A stretch of DNA of 64,000 nt from Sergeia podlipaevii (lineage: Eukaryota; Euglenozoa; Kinetoplastea; Trypanosomatida; Trypanosomatidae). The notes beneath the pieces are model-generated. The model saw only the letters and a program-made list of their open reading frames with translations. It made no database searches and was not told the origin of the DNA. Within the stretch, counting starts at the first letter, position 1. Every line of letters starts with the position of its first letter. Position numbers and translations under genes: made by a program. Positions 1-9,919 of the stretch are shown one piece after another. Where the stretch lies: NCBI GenBank assembly GCA_030849805.1, contig JASANZ010002236.1, positions 1 through 64,000 on the forward strand, given 5' to 3'.

Positions 1-2093
1 TCGAGCGCGTACGCCTGCGGATCCTCAGCGATCCAGCGATACATGGAAGAGACGAGCGTGTGCAAAGACACAATGCACTCACTGCGTAGCAGCTGCTGTT
101 GATCCGAGGTGAGCCAGGCACAAGAATTGGTGTCGTCCTCTTCCACATAATCCATGAACACCATCTCTGACACGAAGTCGATAAGTAGCTCCAGCATGCC
201 GCCATATTTTCCACCTGCGTCGAAAGCGGGGTTGCAGTCATAGTTGATAAAGAAGGACATGACCACGTGTGGAACGCTGAAGAGATCGTGGATCATGCTC
301 AATACGGCGTGTTTCTGCCTAAAATCGCAGTAGCGCGAGGCCACCAAGGGAAGTAAAAAGACCGCCAGCAGCGAGTGGAGTTCACGTGACATACAGTAGT
401 GGCACTTGCGGAGCAGCAGCGACACCACGCGCACGGCGGACTCGAACCAGCAGAACGGCGCGATGGTTGCGAGACTGCGGGAAATGCACCGAAACAGCTC
501 GTACTTAGCAGCAGTGAGGACGAGAGAAAGCCACGTCGCACACTGATGTTCAGCCTCGCAGTTTGCAACGGGGAGTTCGTCAAAAATGCGCTCAATAACA
601 TGCAACGCCAGCAGCCGTGCCCGCACCTCGACGTTTCCCTCTGTCGCTGACCCGCTGCAGACGCGACTACCCAGCCGGCAGGCAAGACGGAGAAGAGCTA
701 AAAGATCTTTCATTGGCTGGGGCAGTCGATTATCAGGATGCAACACGCCAAGTGCATCGCGCACCAGGGAGTCATCCAGGCTGCTCTTAAAGAAAGTACG
801 TGGGTCAAGAGATGTAGCAGTAGTAGTGTTAGTGGTGGAGCTGGGGTCACAGTAATCAGGCGTGTGGGAATGCTGCTCCGCGACTTCTGGCTTCCCCTCC
901 ACCTCTCCTCCCGTGGTGTTCATCGGCGTCACGCCCTCTTTGCCTGCTGCTGGTGCTGGTGGTAGTGGTGGTGGTGGTGGTGGTGAAGTCCGCGCGCCGT
1001 TGGTCATCGACCGCGGTGACGCAGACGAGCTCCATGGTGCCGTATCACCAAACAGGACAGCAGTGCCAGAACCAACCCCAGTGGCTGGGGCACCTCCGCT
1101 GGTGGCCGCTGCGATTGCTGGGCCAAGTGAGAGGGATGGATTAATCACTTCAATGCAGGTGTAAGGCGCGTCGTACTCCACATCCACAGTGTAGTCCTCT
1201 AGTAATGTATCAGTGGCAAAGATGCCTGGATGTGTCATGGGCGAAGAACCAGGAGCCGGCACCGCTTGCATGACAAAGGTCTTCGTCACTGCCGCCACGG
1301 CCAGATACAGCACTTGGCTCGCGCCAACGCGGACGGTGTCCTGAGAAGTTTGCAGTGCCGTTGTAAAGCAGGCCTGCACCGTGCGTGTAACACACTTGCT
1401 GAAGAAGTAGCTGCCTCCCTCATGCACAAGAAAGCGCTGCAGCATCTCCAGCACGCGGACCTGAAGGGATGCGTCTGTCGTGTCGCTCAGGCACGCTGTC
1501 AAGCTAACAAAGACAGCCTGGCCTATGGACAAGTGTATCTTTACCTGAGCAACTCCAGCAGCGGTGGGGGACCCCGCCATGGTTTGTGTGGCAGTCTGTG
1601 CCGCTGATGTGTTGATGCAGCTAAAGAGGGTGATGTATGTAGCTAGTTGATACTCCGGCACTATCGACAAGAGCTGCTGTAGAGCTGTCACGCAGTGTAC
1701 AGACAACTTACGTTTCTTCCAGAACAGGCCGCTGAGCACCACAGACCACAACGGAGCACTCTGCCACAAGGCTGAGGAGGCACCGCAGAGAGGGGAAGTC
1801 ATGTTACTGCCAGACTTGCTACTTGTGGTGTCGGTTTCTTTTCCGGCTGATGCCGTGGGGAAGCTCGAGCTGCTTATGCTCGTGTTACTCGCATTTACGG
1901 CAATGCCGCCCTTTGGTTCTTGCAAAGCACGACTGAGAGCTACACGAGCAAGTTGAAGAGTTTGCTTCAGTTCAGAGTCCGCTCCAGAGGCGGAGTCCAC
2001 TTTGCGTTGTGCCTCCTTCAGTGCCACTGTGCAAGCCTGGATAGCCTGTACTTGAAGTAGCACTGCTGCTCCTGCTTGCTGAGCCTGAGGCAT
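1..2093 (-). CDS. Large ARF-GEF (Sec7/BIG/GBF type), N-terminal part, cut by window edge
   Basis: The frame is open from the ATG at 2093 to base 1 (697 codons), so the C-terminal part lies outside the window. The key evidence is a HUS box: residues about 613-621 read S-F-F-I-N-Y-D-C-N, matching the invariant N-Y-D-C-D/N motif of large guanine-nucleotide exchange factors for ARF GTPases. It is followed by the usual helix ending near Y-R-W-I. Upstream there is an alpha-helical N-terminus suited to a DCB domain and a Pro-rich insert at about residues 370-385. The family activates ARF at Golgi or endosomal membranes through a Sec7 domain that would lie beyond the left edge, so that part is inferred. 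I cannot separate the BIG and GBF subclasses. Sure of the family, less of the subclass. Confidence 0.72.
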   Translation of the reverse strand, partial: MPQAQQAGAAVLLQVQAIQACTVALKEAQRKVDSASGADSELKQTLQLARVALSRALQEPKGGIAVNASNTSISSSSFPTASAGKETDTTSSKSGSNMTSPLCGASSALWQSAPLWSVVLSGLFWKKRKLSVHCVTALQQLLSIVPEYQLATYITLFSCINTSAAQTATQTMAGSPTAAGVAQVKIHLSIGQAVFVSLTACLSDTTDASLQVRVLEMLQRFLVHEGGSYFFSKCVTRTVQACFTTALQTSQDTVRVGASQVLYLAVAAVTKTFVMQAVPAPGSSPMTHPGIFATDTLLEDYTVDVEYDAPYTCIEVINPSLSLGPAIAAATSGGAPATGVGSGTAVLFGDTAPWSSSASPRSMTNGARTSPPPPPPLPPAPAAGKEGVTPMNTTGGEVEGKPEVAEQHSHTPDYCDPSSTTNTTTATSLDPRTFFKSSLDDSLVRDALGVLHPDNRLPQPMKDLLALLRLACRLGSRVCSGSATEGNVEVRARLLALHVIERIFDELPVANCEAEHQCATWLSLVLTAAKYELFRCISRSLATIAPFCWFESAVRVVSLLLRKCHYCMSRELHSLLAVFLLPLVASRYCDFRQKHAVLSMIHDLFSVPHVVMSFFINYDCNPAFDAGGKYGGMLELLIDFVSEMVFMDYVEEDDTNSCAWLTSDQQQLLRSECIVSLHTLVSSMYRWIAEDPQAYAL

Positions 2094-2710
2094 TGTCCTT
2101 ACAATATATCAACGAAACAGAAAACAGTATGTATGGAATAGATAGAACTCTTTTTTTTACTGAAAAGAATTGATAAGTATAACAGAGGAAATGAAGAGCA
2201 ATCTCAAGAGGCTATATTTTGTGCTTTGTTTTGGGAGAGGGACCCAAATATGTATACTTAGCGTATTCCTTCCTTGTACTCACCTACACCTGCATACACG
2301 TCCTGTTCTGACCCTGCTATGGATCAAGTCGGTAGGGGAGGGACGGCGTGATGCCAAGAAAATCTACCGATATATATGTAAAATTAAAATATATAAAGTA
2401 ATGCAACTACTCAATCTTGTTTTCGTACTTGGAACAAAAAAAAAGGGGAAAGACAAAAAAGATGAAAAAAAAAAGAAGATATAAAAGAGGTAGAAAGTAA
2501 AAGTGTATGACTAAAAGAAAAAAGAAAGACAAAACAGCCAACAAACGTTTTTTTCCTTTCTTTGAGAGGGGGGGGCATCTTTCTATCCCCACATCCAATT
2601 GCTGCTACTTGTGTTCACTGATATGCAAAAAAGGGGGGGAGAGTAAGATAGCACAAGTCTTGGTAAAAAAAAAAAAACATCGAAGTGTTCCACATATCAT
2701 CTCAACTCCG
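2094..2710. other. Spacer: 3'UTR of 488-aa gene, 5'UTR of ARF-GEF gene
   Basis: No gene seen. Plus-strand purine tracts at about 2433-2541 and 2630-2676 are pyrimidine tracts on the transcribed strand and are the likely signal for trans-splicing of the ARF-GEF mRNA and polyadenylation of the preceding one. Short G-runs (2566-2574, 2633-2639) interrupt them. Confidence 0.5.
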
Positions 2711-4177
2711 TCAAAGTGCACCATACTTCTGCAATATGTGCATTGTCTTGAGCCACACCTCCTCTTCTTCTGATGAACCATGCTGAGGGATATCAGGGTG
2801 TACAGGAGCACCGCCGCCTCCACCACCGCGTTGGCTGGCATCGTAAAGTACATCAGAAATCATCCCCTCGTCCACCCATCGCGGCTCAACAGTGATGGAA
2901 GAGGTGATGCTCCCTTTATGACTAGCGGGGGACTGGAGTGCGTAACGATCAATCACACTATTATTGGCACCAACGACGGTTATGGAGGAACGCCGGGTGC
3001 CTGTGCCTGCCGATTCGCCAGGATGATGCGCTCGAGTGCTGCTCTCATTGACGCCACGACGCCAAGACGATGGTAAGGACGGCGGCGGTTGTGATGCCGC
3101 GGAAAGCCCTGCAGAAGCAAGTACGCGCCGTGCAAAAAGAAGAGAGTCCTCCACGGTGTGTGAGCCCTGTACCTGTGACGTAAAAGTGGAGGAAGTAGGT
3201 ACCTCGGCAATAGTGCCATCCTTCTCCTCGACAACATCACTATCGCCAATCACTAAGTGGTTGCGATGACTCTCTTTACCTTCAGTACCCCGTTCTCTGT
3301 CTAGAGTCTGGCGAAGCTCCTTCAACTCTCTCCGCGTATCCTCAAGCAGCTCTCGAAGAGTCTGAGTGTCCTCACGAGAGGTAGCGTGCTTTGTATCACG
3401 AAGATGCTGCTGACGCTGTAATGCATGGAGGTGCTGGAGAGCAACGTGGGTGAGTGCATCCGTGACAGTCCCTAGTACCTCCTTCACACAGAATCGCACA
3501 CGTGCAGGCACATCATCGTCCTCCTCAATCGATAAGAGTGTCTCCAGCACCGCTCCACTTGCCTTGTCCACCAAGCCCATAGCCTCTTCCTGCATTTGTA
3601 ACATGAGTTGCCGTTGCGTTGTGCTCTCAAGAGCAACCACATCGGCGTCATCAAAGCAGCCCTCAGTGCGAAGGATAGAAGCACGACCTTCAAGTCGAAC
3701 TCTGGGTGGTATCTCTGGTGTGGCGACTACAGCGTGTTGGCCCCGCGGCCTTAGTTGAGGTGTCAATAAGGGTTCATAATAATAAAGGTCAGACTGTGGG
3801 TTCATACTTGCACGGGTGGCCTGGACGAGAGGCGGAGGTGGAGATAGAGAGTGCGCGGCAAGACGACGGTGATCTGGGCCCGCAATGCTTTGAGCTTTGT
3901 TAGTGACTGCGGTGGTGGGCTGCGTATTGTACTCCGCCTTGCTACGGTAGTACGCTAACAATTGTCTAGGAGAGCTCCCTATTGCAACACCCTGGGCGTC
4001 AGCCGCATCCACCACTCCACTGTGTGGTGCTTGTACAGTCCTATCCAGCGAGGGGGATGCTGCGTGAAGAGCAGGAAGAGGCTCATCCTCATCATCGTAG
4101 AAAGGATTAGTATGGGAGCTGTGTGCGCTGCGCTCTGAAGACTGACGTTGCAGAAAGGCTGGAGGCCGCAAGAACAT
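2711..4177 (-). CDS. Hypothetical protein with coiled-coil segment (488 aa)
   Basis: A clean 488-codon frame from an ATG; product not recognised. The N-terminal third is low in complexity and rich in Ser, Pro and His. The middle (about residues 190-300) is helical and contains a short heptad-like coiled coil rich in Leu, Arg and Glu (around E-L-L-E-D-T-R-R-E-L-K-E-L-R). The C-terminal part is again Ser/Gly-rich, with a glycine run, and ends with an acidic-then-helical segment, S-E-E-E-E-V-W-L-K-T-M-H-I-L-Q-K-Y. No signal peptide or membrane span is visible. This make-up is common among trypanosomatid cytoskeletal or scaffold proteins, but no function can be assigned. Confidence 0.75.
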   Translation of the reverse strand: MFLRPPAFLQRQSSERSAHSSHTNPFYDDEDEPLPALHAASPSLDRTVQAPHSGVVDAADAQGVAIGSSPRQLLAYYRSKAEYNTQPTTAVTNKAQSIAGPDHRRLAAHSLSPPPPLVQATRASMNPQSDLYYYEPLLTPQLRPRGQHAVVATPEIPPRVRLEGRASILRTEGCFDDADVVALESTTQRQLMLQMQEEAMGLVDKASGAVLETLLSIEEDDDVPARVRFCVKEVLGTVTDALTHVALQHLHALQRQQHLRDTKHATSREDTQTLRELLEDTRRELKELRQTLDRERGTEGKESHRNHLVIGDSDVVEEKDGTIAEVPTSSTFTSQVQGSHTVEDSLLFARRVLASAGLSAASQPPPSLPSSWRRGVNESSTRAHHPGESAGTGTRRSSITVVGANNSVIDRYALQSPASHKGSITSSITVEPRWVDEGMISDVLYDASQRGGGGGGAPVHPDIPQHGSSEEEEVWLKTMHILQKYGAL

Positions 4178-5531
4178 GCTGTATACCGCACAAAACTACT
4201 TAGGATTGGGTGAGCAATAGCACACCAAAAGCGTTTCCTCTGAGTACAACAATAACGACAAAACAGAAGAATTTATTTTTTTTAAGATGGAAAGAGGCAA
4301 TCTACTCTAAATATGGTAAGCTATACCAGTATGAGGATCCTCTACGAGACTGACGTTGTTTGTTGCTACTGTCTCCTCTATCCCCACTCAAGAAACTGTT
4401 GTTTAACAAAAAAAAAAAAAAAGATAATCTACTTTATAGGAACGCTATAAGCAATTGGCATGGATATATGACAATAAAGAAAAAAAGAGCACAAAAAAAA
4501 AGTGAAGTAAACTATTTGTAAAGGCAATAACAACAAAAAAAGAAAAACACATGCACATTGTAGCCATCTCATCCTGAAGAAATGCATGCCAGCAAGCCCA
4601 ATTTTGGCATTTAAAAAAAAAATTCAGTTTCTTTCTTCTTGATTGTTGGGGGGATGCATTGCACATGCACAACATACATACTTTAAAAAAGAAAAAACGG
4701 AAAATGCAATAGTGCAAGTCCATCCGAGTTTAGTCGTGTGCGTGAATATGTGCATTCACGCGTGCGTTTCTCTTTCTCCCTCCTTCTTATTTTCCCTCTT
4801 AATCCTTTCATTTTTGTGTGGTGTACCCGCCTCAATCTCCTATAAGTGGACTGCTGCAAGAGTTTTCATGATGAAGTAGGCATTTGGCTCACATCTACTG
4901 CACTCCAGCACTCCAACTCATTCAAACAGTCACACAAGTACACACACACACAAACATAAACATATATAAATAAGGACAAAATTTTGAAAACAATAAAAGA
5001 AAAACCTGTAAAAAACGTTTCGCACGCCTACAAGCATACATACACTAAAGAAAAGATAAGATAGCATAACGTTCTTCAAAAGGGAAAAAAAAACAAGTAA
5101 ATAAAAAAAAAACTATGCAAATACAAGCGCCAAGTTGTTTGCCTTAGAAAATATACAAGCAAAAGTGAAGTAGCATATATATGAGAAACAAACAACGCTG
5201 CACAAACCGTTAAGCAATGACAAGAAAAGCCGGATACCAAAGGGAAAAAGAACAGTATAGAATAGGGAAAGGAACAGAAGGAAAGAGAGAAAAAAAAAGA
5301 AATAAAGATTCTGAAACATGTTCAAAAAAAAGCGCTTGCTTCCTTCGTTCTTACCTGTGAGCAACCACCACCTATCTGTTGAACTTGTCTCATTCCTCCA
5401 TACATAAGGAGCCGTACATACGCCCATTGTTGCCTTTCATTTTCTCTCATTTTTATTTTTGTTGTTGTTGTCCCTCTCGTGCAGGCTCAAATACCTCCTC
5501 CCACCCACTCCCCATTCCCTTCCTCCAGCTC
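4178..5531. other. Spacer of 1.35 kb between two hypothetical genes
   Basis: No convincing gene. It holds many A-runs on the plus strand (T-runs on the transcribed strand), for example 4408-4422 and 4612-4621, plus a short AC repeat near 4940. The T-runs nearest the start at 4177 (about 4250-4300 and 4408-4424) are the best candidates for the splice-acceptor tract. The end near 5532 carries a G-quadruplex motif listed separately. Small frames here encode only homopolymer-like Phe/Leu or Lys peptides. Confidence 0.5.
5500..5519 (-). other. G-quadruplex motif 13 nt after a stop codon
   Basis: Read on the transcribed strand this 20-mer has four G-tracts of 3-4 separated by loops of 3, 3 and 1 nt, which fits the canonical G3+N1-7 pattern. 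It lies 13 nt beyond the TAA of the CaaX-protein gene, so it would sit at the start of that mRNA's 3'UTR. Function is not shown. Confidence 0.6.
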
Positions 5532-8500
5532 TTACATAACGACGCAGCATCTGGTCTGATCCTGCTTTTGTGGAATATGTGAGGGTGATGCACCCTTCTC
5601 AGCACCAACCTGCGAGTTGGATGCTTTGCTGGAAGCGGAAGATGTCCTGACTACGGCGTGCTTCGCACCACCCCTTGCCTTGCCATTACCAGAAGCTCTC
5701 GCATGCTCATCCGCGCCACCAGAGTGGGCTGCAGCGATTGCTGTCTTTCCACAATCAGGGTCCTGCCGAAGCGCGACCGCCTCTCCTCCCTGAGCGCACG
5801 CCACGTCACGCTCTATCCTATGTGTCTCCGTCAATGGTGCCTTGGTGACCCGACGTGGGGCAACAATGATAAGAGGAACGCTCGCCCTGCCCCCACTCCT
5901 CGTGCACGTATCTCCATTGGCCAAAGTCTGACCTGCGCTGCTGATTTCCCCTCCTTCACAGGTCTCCCGTCCAGCAGCAGCAGCAGAAACTGCCGTGTCT
6001 CCTATAGACCAATCAGTCCCCTCGCCACTTGCACCAACTAGTGCTGCTGCTGCTGCTTGAGAAGCATCTGCGCTCCTTATCGCACCTGTTGCTACCGCTG
6101 TGGCAAGTGATGAGGAAGCCCCCGTGCTGTCAGTCACCATCCCTTGTGGCGAGCTGCGGCCTCTACTATTCAAAGAAGGACGATGAAGGTGAACCGTTCG
6201 CGGCGGTCCAGCTGTCCGTGGGGATGAAGTCACCGGGAAGCGCTTGAAGCCACCAGCTGTAGAAGACGGTGCGCAGCAAGTTGAGTCTGTGCCACATGCA
6301 TCACTGAGAGCCCCAACACAGGCCTCGCTCCTTTTTGAGGCACCGTGCACCGCGCAGCCTTGACCTGGAGGTGAGTGGTGAGAGTGCTGCGAGGATGGTC
6401 GTGGCGGTGATGTCGCGCCTCGAGCTTCCCTGGTCACATCGCCATCCTTGCCATTTTTTTGTGAACTCTGCTGTGATGACGACTGTGTGGTCGTCGACGG
6501 CGGCTGTCTTATGTGCTTACTGGCTGGGGAAGTCGCAACGCCTTGCGTAGCGTGGCCGCGGTGGCTATTGTCGTGAATGGTGTTGTCGTTGACAGGGAGC
6601 TGAGAAGGTCGCGTGCTGCGAGTCACATTTGCCACGACGGCAAGGGAGCTAGCGCGGCTGCTTGGCTTGAGGCCGTCCGCCGTCATAGGCTCGGGGGCAA
6701 TGACAACGGTGACAGAAGCAGACATAGGGGCACTGCGCTGTGAGGTGACAGAGCGCGCGGAGCGCGGCGCGTGCGGGCCACTGGAGGCCGCCCCAGCGGA
6801 GGTGGCGCTGCCGGCCTTGGCGGTGTAGACGTGGTTGCCGCTTCCTATGCTGGCGTTTGTTGCGGGAAGCGCGAGGGGGGGTAGCACCATCTCTGTAGAT
6901 GTGACCGTAAGCTCTCCCTTGGAAGTGGTAGGTGCCACAGCTCCAGGCGGTACGGTTGGTTGGGAAAGCGCAGTCGTCGAAGTAGATTGCCGACGCGACT
7001 GCACCTTTACGCCGCCTATCTTGCTGCTAGCACAATCGTGCTTGGGTGAAGAGGTTTTTGTGGCTGCTNTAGACGTGGTTGCCGCTTCCTATGCTGGCGT
7101 TTGTTGCGGGAAGCGCGAGGGGGGGTAGCACCATCTCTGTAGATGTGACCGTGAGCTCTCCCTTGGAAGTGGTAGGTGCCACAGCTCCAGGCGGTACGGT
7201 TGGTTGGGAAAGCGCAGTCGTCGAAGTAGATTGCTGACGCGACTGCACCTTTACGCCGCCTATCTTGCTGCTAGCACAATCGTGCTTGGGTGAAGAGGTT
7301 TTTGTGGCTGCTATGGGAGGCACTACTCTACTTCCCTTTGAGACACCTACGCTTAACAACGGCGCTTGATTGCTACTACTGGTGTCATGTTCATCGTGTC
7401 CAGTACGATGCTCCTTTGAATGAGGTGTGCTCACACAGCCATATAGGGGACGTCGTGGAGTGAAGCCCTCTGCCGTGCGTGCGGTCCCTGGCGTAATCAT
7501 GTCTGCCATAGTAGACGTCAAGTTCGAACAGTCACCAACAGATAGGGTAAGATCTGGAAACATGGAAGACACGCTCGTCAACGACATGGGCGGATACCTA
7601 AAGCCGTTAATGGCATCATCATCTAACAGACCCCCTACTATTGTCTTCCCGCCGCGGCCACCACTCCGGCTTCCACCTGCCGTTGTCTTGCCAGCATCGC
7701 TGCTTCGGTTTGCAGAGGCGATGACAGAGGGAGAAACGACGCACGAAGAGAAGGAAGAAGTGAGTGTGGGCGTCCCGATCGTCGTGGTCTTCTGCCCTGG
7801 GGTTGCGTTGACGTGCTTCGGTGACGATCCCATGTGTCTGCTCCCTGTGGGGGTGACACCAGCGGGAGTCAGGCGGTTGACCTCGTTGAAGCGTGCTTGG
7901 CGTAAGAAACCCTTGGCAGTGGCGGAGCGGTTAACGGTGGTGCTAGAGCTTGTGTTGGTCACCGCCGGCACGGATGAAGATGGCAGTGGTGCCGCCGCCG
8001 CTGACAGTTCACGCCTCAACTCTGTAGCGGCGACGGCCCTCTCCATTGGTGTACACGAGGAGTTTAAAGACTGTTGTCGGCTGAAGGGCGTAAAGGTGTC
8101 CCGTACCGAGTGCAAATGAGCGGTAGAAGCGCCAATGCTGCTGACACTGGCACGGGCCATGGACCGCTTGTACTTCTCCATGCGCTTCGCCCTAGCCAGC
8201 GTTTCACCCCGCTTGCGCTCAAGGTCCCGGGAATGTACAATCGACTTCCAAAACTCTTCCTCAAGAAAATCTTCATCTGGTTCTGCCGCACGGCCGCCAG
8301 AGCCCATCTTCTCAGCCACCGCGTCATCCCAGTCAACGGAGTCGGGAAGGCGGAGTTTACCAAAGAGCTGCTGCTCTTCAACAGGTGGTCGATCACGATA
8401 GTTTGACGCGTGTGGACCAGTTTCCACCGCAAGGGTAATCGTTGGCAGTTGATTATACTGTTCAGCAAGAGATTTAACATTCACCGCACCAGCGCTGCGT

Positions 8501-8844
8501 AGCTGCACAATAGTAGGCTTCTGGAATATTACATGTGGGCAGGTCATGGTGCATGTCTTGAGATACGGGACCGTTTCACACCAAGTGCAATCTGCTAGCA
8601 CACGACCGCAGCTGTCACCCCCATTACTAGTGGTGCTGTCTACTGTTACAACAATGGGGACAGGAAAAGTAGCATTGGTGGCACCAGCTCTGGGAGAGCT
8701 GGTTACGCTTGGTGAGTAGGTATTGCTACCGCTGCCACCATGGAATGCTGGCACGGATGAGCTAAGTGGTAGTTTTGGCTGCGGGTAGTACGGTACCGAG
8801 GCGGCAGTGGTGACAGAATCATAAATTTTTATAGGCATATACAT
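5532..8844 (-). CDS. Disordered protein with Cys cluster and C-terminal CaaX box; frame broken by assembly duplication
   Basis: One gene that appears as two frames because 243 bp are present twice around the N at 7069. Removing one copy plus the N (244 nt) restores a single frame of 1022 codons, from the ATG at 8844 to the TAA at 5532. The N-terminal 230 residues look folded. They include a Cys cluster at about residues 86-102 (C-x2-C-x8-C-x3-C) and a helical charged stretch at about 193-230. The rest is long, Ser/Thr/Ala/Pro-rich and probably disordered. The protein ends in R-C-C-V-V-M: C-V-V-M is a good CaaX box, with Met favouring farnesylation, and the extra Cys could be palmitoylated. 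That points to membrane attachment. Not a family I recognise; the function is unknown. Confidence 0.72.
6826..7312. repeat. Direct duplication of 243 bp joined by a single N (probable contig overlap)
   Basis: Bases 6826-7068 and 7070-7312 are the same 243 bp apart from two substitutions (6909 A versus 7153 G; 6991 C versus 7235 T). They abut a single N at 7069. The extra 244 nt shifts the reading frame of the surrounding gene; one copy alone keeps it open. Two overlapping contig ends from slightly different alleles, placed side by side with a placeholder N, explain this best. Confidence 0.85.
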
Positions 8845-9919
8845 GTATTGTCCACCTCCTCTTTAGAGCAGGTATCCAGGAAGAGAAAACAAGATGATCT
8901 CCTCACACTTTTCTCTTTCCGTGAAAATTAGGAAAAAAAAAAGAGAGTACGTCCTTGCTTTCAAGTTTTTCGTCTTTGTGTTGTGTTACGTTTTCCGCAG
9001 CTCGAGATATCTGGTTCGTCAGTTTATTCCTATCGCCCCTCCTCTTTTTTTTTGTTGTTGTTGTTGCCGGTTTCTACGCTGTAAAGGACAACCTGGATAA
9101 GTGCCTGTAGGCACACACTATAGGAGATAAGAAGAACTAGAAAAGGGGGGGGGAATTCAGTCCAAACTATACAAAAATTAAAATATTGAAAAAGACACAC
9201 TTTTCGCCGCTACTAGCAATCGTAGCAATTTATATTCTTGAAAAGAAAAATTTTTGAACCCTACAAATTTGTGAATGTACAAGAAACAAAACTTATATAA
9301 ATATAAATATACGTACAGATGCGATGAGTATAATGCCTTTGCTTTTCCTTCTCTAATGAGTTCTGTTGTTTGTGTGTGTGTGTGTGTGAATGTATGTATA
9401 TATCCCTGATCAAGAATGCACAGAGGCGGAACTTATCGCTATGCATTACAAAGTCATGAAAAAAAGAGGAGACAGGAAAGAGAGAGAAAAGGGATATACA
9501 ACAATCAAAACGATCAAGTACATGGCCTCTTGCACCTATTACAGGGAAACACAGTTAGGCCCTCTTCGTGGAAAAAAAAAAAGAAGGAAAGCGTGAGTAG
9601 GATAAAAATATATATATATATATTGACCTGGTCTTCTATATTAACTGATGGCACCTCATTACCACTACTGATTAAAATTATACTTCAGCATCGCCCGCTG
9701 TCACTCCCATTCTGTCAGTGGGCAGGTCCGTGTGTATGTATCTATTCAACGCCATTCTGCCAGTGGTGCACCACACATAAAGCACGTCTCAGTCATAAAA
9801 TAGTGATCTACGTATACCTCCGCTTTTTATCCTTCCCTTTTTGAAGTATCTTTCATACTCACCTACCCCCCCCCTTCCCCTCACACCTTCAGCTTTATGA
9901 GTCAACTTCATTCGCTGTA
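8845..9919. other. Spacer with short duplicated motif and pyrimidine/poly-C tract
   Basis: No gene seen. A likely pyrimidine tract for splicing of the downstream mRNA lies at about 8929-8947 on the transcribed strand, about 85 nt before the start at 8844. A TG repeat sits at about 9371-9388, TA runs near 9608, and two near-identical 15-mers at 9708-9722 and 9751-9765. A run of nine C at 9866-9874 (G on the transcribed strand) lies about 45 nt after the stop codon at 9920. Confidence 0.5.

Noticed and set aside
6826..7312. True tandem repeat in the protein
   Set aside because: The second copy is out of frame by one base because of the N, and a single copy restores the frame. An assembly artefact is far more likely.
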